This document shows positions 55,687 through 64,000 of a DNA stretch of 64,000 bases, one piece after another. Below the pieces are notes generated by a model, which was given only the letters and a program-made list of their open reading frames with translations, ran no database searches and had not been told where the DNA came from. The DNA comes from Magnaporthiopsis rhizophila (Eukaryota; Ascomycota; Sordariomycetes; Magnaporthales; Magnaporthaceae). The number at the start of each line of letters is the position of its first letter. Positions within the stretch are counted from its first letter, which is position 1. The stretch lies in NCBI GenBank assembly GCA_003049465.1, contig PYSS01000112.1:62001-126000 (forward strand), given 5' to 3'. Both the position numbers and the translations under genes were made by a program.

Positions 55687-56044
55687 ATCGAATAACCTGA
55701 TCGTCCCCTGCTTGATCTGGCTCCGGGATGTTGTTCACGCTGAGCTCGCAGCGGACAAATGACGGACAATGGTGATTTCTTCCTCCTCGTCGATCAATTT
55801 TCTCACCCCAAATCCTAGGTGGCCCGCGAAACTTTTTAGTGGGGTTCGCGCTAATCATGAATTGCGGGTTAGGGTTCCAAGTGACCTCCCTGAATCGCTT
55901 CACTACCTACAACTATCCATCAATATTTGCAACGGAACCTATACTTTTAGTTCAATTGCAGTTGGTCTAGCTAGTGCTGAACATCACTCGTAAGACTGCA
56001 TCCGGCCCCCTCAGTGTTACGGGTCTCCCCATGGTGCCTACTAT
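55687..56044. other. Intergenic, no gene seen
   Basis: This is the UTP6 promoter flank and the 3' flank of the tautomerase-like gene. No open frame of note. Confidence 0.4.
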
Positions 56045-56630
56045 TCAAGCTTGCTCGTAGTCGACAGGCTTCCCCCGAACGGCCCAGAGCTTTTCGCCTT
56101 CTGATCCAGTCTCGGGCGGGTACAAGCCAGAGACCATCCAGAGCCGACGGTCCGTTTCGGCGATAATGAACTCCCTGACATACCACAGTGTCAGCGTAAT
56201 TGCCTTCTGTGTGCGAATCGACGTATTAGACTCCGTGCTTACCAATCGAATCCTTTGTCCGTAAGGTGCGGCTTCAGCAGCTGGTTCAAAGTGTCCGTAG
56301 CCCGCCGGTAGACTTGGTCATCCTCCTGCAGTCTGCGGGCGACGTGGTTCACGAAGATTCTCACGAATGGCGTTTTGCCGACCAGCGGCTCTCCTCCAGA
56401 GAACATGTCGCTGGCCGGGAGTTGCACGAAGTTTACCGCCACATAGAACGCTGCCGGTTTTCACGAGCATGAGAAAATTGAACTTAGGGTACTCGCCCAA
56501 AACCGGAAGATGGAGACTGACCTGGAAGACCGATCCTCGTGTAAAACGAGGTGATGTCAGCTGCCAAAGCCCGCTTCGACTCTGGGTCCGTGAAGACCTC
56601 GGACGGATGGTAGACGAGCCAAAGAGGCAT
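56045..56630 (-). CDS. Tautomerase-superfamily (oxalocrotonate tautomerase-like) protein
   Basis: Three exons (56630-56522, 56450-56243, 56174-56045) give 148 residues. It starts MPLWLVYHPSEVF, with the N-terminal proline that is the catalytic base of tautomerases once Met is removed. Further family features are LAADITSFYTRIGLPAFYVA, VNFVQLPASDMFSGGEP, PFVRIFVNHVARRL and FIIAETDRRLWMVSGLYPP. This is the fungal 'putative oxalocrotonate tautomerase' group related to cis-CaaD; the natural substrate is unknown. Junctions are GT-AG with phases 1 and 2, and the total is a multiple of three. Confidence 0.82.
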
Positions 56631-57387
56631 ATCTGTTTGACGACTGAAGAGAAGAAGAGGTTAGATGGTATTTGGAGGGAGGATGGTTGAAGTGCTGGAC
56701 GGATGGCAGACGGTGAGTTGACAACCGATGCCAGGGAATGTAAGGGCCGACTGGGCGACTTTTTATGGAAATTCTACAGATTTGATCAGGACTCATCCAG
56801 CAGGTGTGTGAAAACGCTGGCATTCTCCATCTAGCTACCCCGCCGTTGCGCTTCCGCTTTGTGCGGTTTATTTTATGATTATTCATCCGGGCCGAGTTCG
56901 GGCAACGAAACCGGCTGTTCGCCAACACAAGTAAACAGGACAATATCGGCGAGAGTCATTAATCGCAAGCTGGGAGAGGAGCGCTGCAAGCATACCTCTG
57001 GCACATAATCATGGTGTCCAAAGAAAAAGATCACTGAGCATGGCCGACGGAGGTGTTTGTCACTAAATAGAAAACGCAACACTGTTCGCCCGAGCCAAGA
57101 AGCATTGCTTCCGGGCCGGGATTGGTTATTTCTAATTCCCTTGCAATTGATTACAGTGGGGGATCAGTTCTGGTTTGTCATAGAAAGTTATGAGGCGCAG
57201 GAGACATGGGGCGGTTAAGTAGGGGAAAAACATACCATTTTGCACCTTTTGTCGGTGTGCAAAAAAGTACTTCGTGTTTGTGAAATCCCTAAAATCCAAA
57301 CTTAGCTACGCTCACTGAGTCAGTCTTGACTGGCACCTCAGCTCTCGCGGTCGTTGCTCAAGCCCTCCGGAGCCGCTGCCTCTCTTC
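56631..57387. other. Intergenic, no gene seen
   Basis: Promoter flank of the tautomerase-like gene. No supported gene. Confidence 0.4.
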
Positions 57388-57552
57388 TTAAACTGAGAGT
57401 TCCGCGTCGCCGTCGTCGCCCTTCACATAGCCACGCAAGTCATCCGGCCCGATGTCCGGCCAGACGCCCTCCCCCTGCTCTGTCTCGTTGACGACGAGCT
57501 GGTCGGTCGAAAGGCATACGATAGGGGTCTGGTCACCCAAAACGGATATTAC
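57388..57552 (-). pseudogene. C-terminal coding remnant of an unidentified gene
   Basis: On the minus strand a clean GC-rich frame ends GYVKGDDGDAELSV and stops at 57390-57388. It can be read back through VCLSTDQLVVNETEQGEGVW to about 57550, where the sequence turns AT-rich and stop codons begin. Composition and amino-acid pattern look like a genuine protein terminus rather than a chance frame. No start or splice acceptor is evident at its 5' edge, which coincides with the repeat-rich region. Probably the 3' end of a gene broken by rearrangement or transposition; a last exon with a distant upstream part is the alternative. Family unknown to me. Confidence 0.4.
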
Positions 57553-58376
57553 GTTTTACCACGATTTGTAAAGCACTATTTAACTCGATAAAACTAACTT
57601 TAAAAAATCGTACGAATACATAAGGGCAATCCAAATATCAGACAAAGCACACGAAAATAATAAAAGATAAACCTTTTAATTTTTCCCGTTTATATGCCTA
57701 CTTTTGTGCCTGCCGTGACTTTGACAGCATGAAACAGCAGGACCATCGAAGCTCACACGCGGCGCGAGTGAGCAAGGACTCGTGTGCGCTGCCCCAGGAT
57801 GTCCTGGCAGGCGCGGCCGGCCTGGGCCATAAAGGGTTTACCTTTGCGTCTAAGCACCAATCGTGGGGCTCGTCTTGCCGCTGGCAGCCCGGCTGGCTCG
57901 TTTAGAGTTCACTGCGCTGGACGAGTCCCATCTCCGCTTCTCTCGGCACTGTGCCACCAGCAAGGCCAGACGCCATATCAGACGCCACGGCAAGGCGATC
58001 ATTAAGGTATGGGAGCGACAACGCGAAGGTGTGGTGTACATGGACCGTCTTAAGGACTTGGACAGGGTGCATTCAGGAAACATAAGACCGATTTAAAGGG
58101 GGGCTATATCAAAGCCATGCCGCCAACTGTCTGCCTGTTCCAAGTTAGTTTCCATAATTCAACTGTTTATGGTTCGCGGAGAATCTTTGTTGGAGTACCA
58201 TTCGCGCCCACTTAGGCAGTCCAGTCTTACGTAGTGCGGCTTTAATCATAAAGTGGTTACCACTTACTGCTCTTGCTCTTCGCAAAAGGGAATAGTTGTA
58301 GCATTGAGATGTGACTTGTGACAAACTTTAATAAAGACAAGAATCCGCTAATAGTCGGCCGAGCTTAAACTCTACT
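57553..58376. other. Mixed-composition interval at the edge of the transposon region
   Basis: The first 130 bases are AT-rich, then a moderate-GC block with short open frames on both strands. One, 57863-58096, ends in VVYMDRLKDLDRVHSGNIRPI. None is recognisable. It may hold fossil repeat sequence. Confidence 0.4.
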
Positions 58377-58682
58377 TGTCACACGGAGGACGCCACTGGC
58401 CCTGAGGCCAACAAGACAGCAGGGCGCCAATTGATTGGAACGGACCAAAGGGGCACAAGACCCCTGCAGATAACGGGCAGGCTAGGCGCCCAGCCCCTCC
58501 TTAGATATGTACCAACCCTGCAACGCACGGGCCACAAGAAGGCCTATATAATGGGGGAAAACTTCGCTAGGATCTCGAGGAGATTTTGCTTCCTTAAGCA
58601 TCTTTTTAAGGCCATTAAAAGTTTATTATAATACAGTAAACTTCACCAAGCCAACTTTATCCCTTTGTTACAAATAAATTTT
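58377..58682 (+). repeat. Candidate left LTR of the degenerate retroelement
   Basis: It begins TGTCACACGG and ends TTTGTTACA, nearly inverted ends of the TG...CA type. It has an internal TATATAAT element near 58544-58551 and an AT-rich 3' part. The AT-rich element with gag-pol remnants in the same orientation follows. No matching right LTR is present in the window, and I see no clear primer-binding site, so this is tentative. Confidence 0.3.
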
Positions 58683-61499
58683 TATCGCCCTGGACCGCTC
58701 CACAGCAGCCGCTCTATCTTTTCTCCTAAGCTTTGGCAGGGCTGTTATGAAACGATCCCTTTCCATTTTTAGTGCATTGAGCCTGGGATTATTCCACTGT
58801 ACAAACCCACGGTAGCACCGGTGTTTTTAGGGAGTTTTTTTGCATTATTATCGCACTAAGGGTGAAACTGTACAAGAAGTTTTCGGATTGGCCAAGCGGA
58901 CTGGAGAGAAATGAGCATCGTCCTTATTTTGATCGCGACGATTTTAGAAAGTGTTGTAGCAGTACTGTGCGCGTGGATTGCCGAGAACTTAAAACCCCAG
59001 CAAATAAATGAGGAAAGCACTGTCGGAATCGATACCCCGCCGAGCGCGCCACAACCTTGCTTTTGTTATAAATAGTGCAATTGGGCCACCGAGGAAGGCT
59101 TGCTTGTTTGCTTTTACCACCTTATCAAAAAAGAAAGGGGCCAGTCGTTCTAATTGGAGCGATTACCCCCCCTGTTGATATAACCACGGAAATCCCCGAG
59201 CACCAGTTCCTGGGGCAAATAACATAAGGGGCAAAAGGCCTCTGCCCCCGATTAATCACCCTTTTCTTTTATGGTTACAAATTTATCCTTTTTAGGAGAA
59301 AATTGCCTTATTTGCGTAAAAAAAGACCAGCAAACATTTTGCCAGAATCTAATAGCGCGTATGGAAATTTTTAGCAAAAATTTTGACTTTTTGTTTGCAA
59401 TAACTCAGTTAGCCTTTTAAAAGGCAGATTATTAGCAAAACCAAATTGCTTAATTTATAAAAGACTATACCGAACAATAAACCACCAGATTTGATTTTAT
59501 AAAAGGGAAAATTACAAAATAGATCGAAAATATAAAGGTATAAGTGTGCGAAAAAAACCAAAAGGCTTTTTCCCACCTGACCGAGGAAATTTGGAGGAAT
59601 TAGCGGAATTTGGTTTATTATCCAAATATGTTGCAAAAAATATTAAAAAATTGAACAATAGTATAAAAGTAACCGATTCGGACCATACGAATCTTTTAAA
59701 ATGCTTGGCCCAAATTTTCGAAAAATTAAATGCCCGGTTCAAAAAGATCCAGAACAAATTAGCCCAAATTATATTATTTACCTATAATATTTAAATTAAC
59801 CAGGAAAATATTCTTTTTTTGAATAAATAATGGAACAGTGCGAGAAATTTTTATAAAAAATCCAAAAGCTGGCCTTTTTAATAAAAAACCAAAATAATAA
59901 TTTTATAATTTTGGAATATAGCTTGGGAATTTTATTAAAAATTTATAAAAATTAGGCCCGCAAAATTAGCAAAAATTTTTTTTGCTACTATTATTATACG
60001 CTAATAGCCAATAATTTTTTCTGGATTCTATAATTATGGCTGGCTAATCGGATGCAAGCGCCGGCCTTTTAAAGGAGCGATTGGAATTTATTACTCTGTA
60101 TATAAAAAGAAAGCCCCTAACCCAAAAGGATAAAAATTCCTGTTTGTATAGTATTAATTGCTTATGCGATAAACAAAATGCCCCTATATTAGATGCTAAT
60201 AGCGCTATTATCCTGTATATTTTCTTATTATTTAACGATTTATAAAAAAAGGGGGAGGGAAATAATTAACCCCTTTTTGTCCAGGAAATAATTATTTGCC
60301 GGTAACCCCTAACGAAAATTATGCGGCCTGAATAATAAAAATATACCAAGGATTGGTAACCGTGCATATTATTATTTTAATTTTTAAAGGGGCATCCCTG
60401 ACCGGCAAGCTGTTTCCAAAGCAGTTTAATAACAAATTTTTAAATTTTGGCATTAATATAAGCATATTAGGAATATATACCAGGCTGTTTCCCAAATGGT
60501 TCAAAATTAAATTGCTTTTATCCAGGCCCAGTTTAGGCGTTTCGAGAAAATTATGGTTAAATAAAATAACCGGTTTGCTAAAGAAGTTTGAAAAGCCCTT
60601 TTAAAGGCCATTACCGACCAAACGGTAAAAAAATACGCTATTAACCAGTTAATTAAAATATAAGAAGTTTATTAATATGCTTTGGTTATAATATATGTTT
60701 AATTTAAAAATATGGTAATTAATATATAAATATAGGCAGGAATAACGGAAAAACAAGTTTATAATATTAAATAAAAATTAGCCCACACAAAAAAAAGGCA
60801 GGGATGTATTAAAAACCGATAGGAGGCTGTGAAAAGGCAAATAAAAAATTTTGCTCGATAATAAAAAAAATGGGCCCGAAAATTGATACAAAAATACTAT
60901 TGGCAAATGGTTACCGGGCAAATACCTTATATTATTAATATTTTATTTATGGTAAGCTTCCCCCTAATATTTTAATAAGCAACTTTTACGGTATAAATTA
61001 AGCTTTAACCGGCCAGAATATCCTTTGCCAAATTATAGCTGTTTAAAAGTATCCTGTTCAAAAATAATCCATTTATTTAAGGGGGGAACGCAGGGTTAGG
61101 CATAGCCCTTTTAAAATTAAAATAATCCAGCTTTATAATCCGGCAGTATATTGCTGAAACTTTTCGAGGATTAGTACAAACCATTAACAAGCAAGTTCAA
61201 CAGGCTAGTATAGCTTAATTAGCCGGAAATAAGCCCAGTTTATCGTTTTGCGGCGTATCCGCCTTTGGCAGGTCCAAACCCCTAGGGGGCAATCCATCCT
61301 TATCGGATAATAATAGGTTTAAATGCTTTGGGGGACCCCTGAACCAACCATTAAGGCCTTTATTTTATTAACCTTACCAATCCTCTTTACCGGACGAATA
61401 AAGCAATTGGCGATACGGGAAAATTTATATCTCCAATCTAATAACCCTTAAATATTTTGCTGCTTTTGATAGGACCAGGATATTTTTTTAAAACTGGTG

Positions 61500-62470
61500 G
61501 TTTTAAATTAATGCGTATATGGAAATATTCAAGGACGGGTTTAGCAGTAATTTGTACTGTATTATATAGGTGGGTTTTTTATTAAAAGGATTAGCTTTGC
61601 AATATTATGCATTTCGAGCAAAATTATTAAAAATATTAAAATTTGTAAATAATTGGAAATTTTATACTTTTGCTTTTAAAAGCTATTATAAAAATCCGAA
61701 CGAGGAACGGATGGAGGCCAATAAAATCCGCGCGTTTAAATATAAGGAAAATATTGCCAGTTATATTATAAAGCTTAGCTAATATAATTATATTGCCAAA
61801 TGGTCCGGAATTATTTTCCGTAACCATATACGAAACGTTTTTCCCAAATAAATAACCATTTTGGTTTATTTTTTTAAAGGCAAACTTTTTTAGAACGATG
61901 CTAAATTTTTGGATGCTTAAATAGAAGCAGGGTTTATTTATAAACAAATGCTGGCGAATAATACATCCATTAAAAAGTTTCAGCCGGAAAAAGTATAAAA
62001 AAGCAAAGAAAAAAAAACAAGCCTATTTTAATATGGGAGTGCTCGAATGCGGGCCGTTCCCGTAATAATAGCTCCAGAATCCCCCAAAACTTGTTTTTAA
62101 ACGCATAAAAGAAGCTTAAAAACGAACGAAAAATCCGGAATTGGCCTAACTTTTAATCGGCATTGGAAAGGATCGATTAAAAGGATATAAATAACCGAAA
62201 AGCAAAAAAAATCGATTGCTGGAGGTGCGGCCGGGAATTTTATCATATTTTAAACTGTTATACCAAAAAGGATATTGATAGCAAGGATATCCCCTTTCCT
62301 TTAAAAAAGATAGCCGGAATAAAAAAGAAATTTTCGGAAGCCCCGGTTTTAGCAAACAAAGGGGAGCCTTTATTAAAAAAGGTCCGGATTGCCAAAATTC
62401 AATCCCAAAATTACGAACCCGCCAGCATCTTTTTCGAGGAAATCGAAACAAATTCCAATTGTTAAGGAAA
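61500..62470 (+). pseudogene. gag remnant with zinc knuckle
   Basis: An open stretch at 61570-61782 reads GLALQYYAFRAK, then FVNNWKFYTFAFKSYYKNPN and EERMEANKIRAFKYKENIAS, the pattern of retrotransposon gag (short helices with Trp/Phe spacing). Further downstream the same gene continues over stops. At 62217-62258 it reads CWRCGREFYHILNC, a CCHC knuckle in which the expected first histidine position is Tyr (TAT for CAT). Non-functional. Confidence 0.6.
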
Positions 62471-63169
62471 AGGGGGCCCGTTTATACCGGTTGTGGAAAT
62501 TTATTTATTAACCGGTATAACGAAACCCGTGGTAAAAATATTCCTCCAAATAAATGGGGGAAGTTCGGAGATTTTGGTGCAGGTTTTACTAAATATCGGA
62601 AACTATACAGGCTATTTATTTTTGTCCCGGATCGCTGCCAAACTTGAAAATAAGGTGGAAAAAAAAATATCCCAAAAATATTTGCGGATTTCCGAAAGAA
62701 TGGTTTAATTTCGGTTTAACATTATTTTCCGAGCACTATGCTCCGGCATTTCGATTATTATGCCCAGGTTACCTTAAATATTTCAAACCTTGATTTTGAA
62801 TGCGATATTTTTTTATTCGTATAATGGATAGCCTGGTATTATCCTTCGGGATTTTTATTAAAAAATCCGAAAAATATATAATTCGATACAGCCAAATGTG
62901 AAACGTGCCGCAACCCTCGAACCCCAAAATATAGGGACCCTAAAAAACCAGAAAATATTTATACTATTATACCGGCTATTTTTGCCCTGGTAAAAAATAC
63001 CGAAAACTTTTTTTTAATAAGGATAAAAAAGGAAAATAAATTGGCTAATATTTCCCCACAGTTCAGGGAATTTTTACCTATTATATTAAAAAAAGCAGTA
63101 ATAAAATTACCAGATTACCAACCCTGGGATTACGAAATTTACCTAAAAGAGAGGGCAATCTTTAACTGA
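62470..63169 (+). pseudogene. Protease and 5' pol remnant
   Basis: The frame from 62493 reads PVVKIFLQINGGSSEILVQ, then VLLNIGNYTGYLFLS. The position of the aspartic-protease catalytic triad DTG reads NIG (codons from 62592), as expected from G-to-A and C-to-T changes. Near 63062-63169 the text FREFLPIILKKAVIKLPDYQ continues PWDYEIYLKERAIFN, the conserved block directly before gypsy reverse transcriptase. It ends in a stop at the junction with the next repeat. Confidence 0.6.
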
Positions 63170-63171
63170 GG

Positions 63172-63998
63172 TGTTACAATTACAGGCCTTCTGCTCCTAG
63201 GGTAGGGCACTTAAGGGCGGTGTTAAGCAATACTGGGGTGCAAGGTCGCTTTGCACGTGATCTGGGGGTCTGGTAAAACAGTTATCTGTATTTTGCTTGC
63301 CCAAAGGATTGCCTTGGAGCTAACTTAGATTAACTAATGCCAAAACCTCAGTCAAAAATTATCTAATACGGTAAAAATCCTTCCTTATATACCCATAATT
63401 TCCCTTACCATATTTGTATTATATTTGTTATATCGTATAGCGAATATATCACTATGCTATATTTATTATATTTGTTATATTGCATAATAAGCATATCAGT
63501 TATGTTACCCGTGCTTAAGTAAATGCTTAATCACATAACTCTTTTCTGGCTTTGGTTATTCGGCTTATGGCTTGTATAACTGCGGGATAAAGGCATCCCG
63601 CTAGGGGTTAGCTCTAGCCCTTCCATCCCTTGCCAGTTATGGTTGTAATACCAGGTTTCCCTTTTTAGGCCAAATCCCTTTGGCCAAAACCTGCAGCCCC
63701 GTCCTTTTGTTAATAATAAATGCTTCCCTTTTTTACCATTTTTCGTCCCTTTTTTTCTGACAAAATATTTGGTCGGGTGCAAAAACGAAAAATTTTTGCT
63801 CCATTTTCGGTTCGCCGTAACAAACTTTTTTCCGTTCTTTTCGAAAACCCCCTTAATATATCCTTTTGTTTTTTTTATAAAACCCAGGGCCGTACCTGCT
63901 GCAAGGTTTTTTCTCGAAACTTGTTCCGTTATATTAAATATGTTTATTAAAGGCGATTTTGGTGCAACATGTTGGGTTTTTTTTAAAAATAACTCCAA
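63172..63998 (-). mobile_element. Second repeat element abutting the gypsy remnant (runs off the window)
   Basis: Starting at 63172 the sequence changes to TGTTACAATTACAGGCC and a less AT-biased block. Read on the minus strand, this block would end GTAACA, a typical LTR end, and it lies just downstream of a minus-strand open frame (63531-63998, 155 codons, open at the window edge). That frame has no stop over 155 codons despite high Lys content. I do not recognise its protein (for example ETWYYNHNWQGMEGLELTPS). A minus-oriented LTR element with its 3' end here is the simplest reading, but the class is unknown. Confidence 0.4.
63417..63504. repeat. Imperfect AT-rich duplication, period about 47
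   Basis: Two copies of a roughly 40-base segment, both opening TATTATATTTGTTATAT (63417-63456 and 63464-63504), within the candidate LTR. Confidence 0.65.
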
Positions 63999-64000
63999 AA

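Larger units (their letters stand above)
58377..63169 (+). mobile_element. Degenerate RIP-mutated Ty3/gypsy-type retrotransposon, truncated
   Basis: Strongly AT-rich from about 58600 on, with stop codons in every frame. Ordered remnants of a gypsy polyprotein can still be read on the + strand: gag (about 61500-62200), a zinc knuckle (62217-62258), an aspartic-protease region (about 62470-62710) and the segment just upstream of reverse transcriptase (63062-63169). The sequence then switches abruptly to another repeat, so RT, RNase H and integrase are absent. The 58700-61000 part is unassignable AT-rich sequence and may include other insertions. C-to-T and G-to-A changes at key codons indicate RIP. 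Confidence 0.65.

Noticed and set aside
59546..59794. 82-codon + strand ORF in the AT-rich region as a gene
   Set aside because: Lys/Asn-rich text within RIP-degraded sequence, with no recognisable domain and no neighbours.

Overview
The window is nuclear DNA of a filamentous ascomycete, most likely a Sordariomycete. The evidence is a set of GC-rich, well-spaced genes with short GT-AG introns (44-135 nt), intron-bearing tRNA genes, fungal-only families (2EXR, AIM24-type mitochondrial protein, DUF4267, bicupin oxalate decarboxylase, class III chitinase, GH115), and an AT-rich retroelement whose catalytic codons carry C-to-T and G-to-A changes as expected from repeat-induced point mutation (RIP). 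I could not identify the species.

Layout. 1-9 kb: PHO-4-type phosphate permease (+), secreted oxalate decarboxylase (-, six exons), a large F-box protein (-), and tRNA-Thr(AGT). 9.8-15.3 kb: kinesin-10-like motor (-), divergent from an AIM24-like mitochondrial protein (+), then a small DUF4267 membrane protein (-). 15.3-24 kb: a gene-poor stretch, an MFS monocarboxylate-type transporter with a frame break (+), a dual-specificity phosphatase with a frame break (-), an unrecognised protein, and a kelch protein (+). 24-31 kb: tRNA-His, a tRNA-Ser-like gene, a secreted collagen-like protein, and a SET-domain protein. 31-43 kb: two tandem 2EXR paralogues (-), the mitochondrial ABC exporter ATM1 (-), a secreted chitinase (+), and a secreted Ser/Thr-rich mucin-like protein (-). 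43-57 kb: a 1379-residue protein with a fungal N-terminal helical domain and a 35-copy hexapeptide array, a small cysteine-containing secreted protein, a ten-exon GH115 glucuronidase, UTP6, and a tautomerase-like enzyme. 57-64 kb: a stranded C-terminal coding remnant, then a decayed Ty3/gypsy-type element cut just before its reverse transcriptase and abutting a second repeat.

There are no operons; the genes are independent housekeeping and secretome functions. Several products act outside the cell (oxalate decarboxylase, chitinase, GH115, collagen-like, mucin-like and small cysteine protein), which fits a plant-biomass or host-associated saprotroph. Splice joints were worked out by hand from GT/AG sites, reading frame and expected family motifs; each multi-exon gene sums to a multiple of three.

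Assembly warnings: a 24-base N gap sits inside a long poly-C tract immediately before the phosphate permease, several very long homopolymers occur, and two genes (MFS transporter, phosphatase) have frame breaks that could be biological or sequencing errors.
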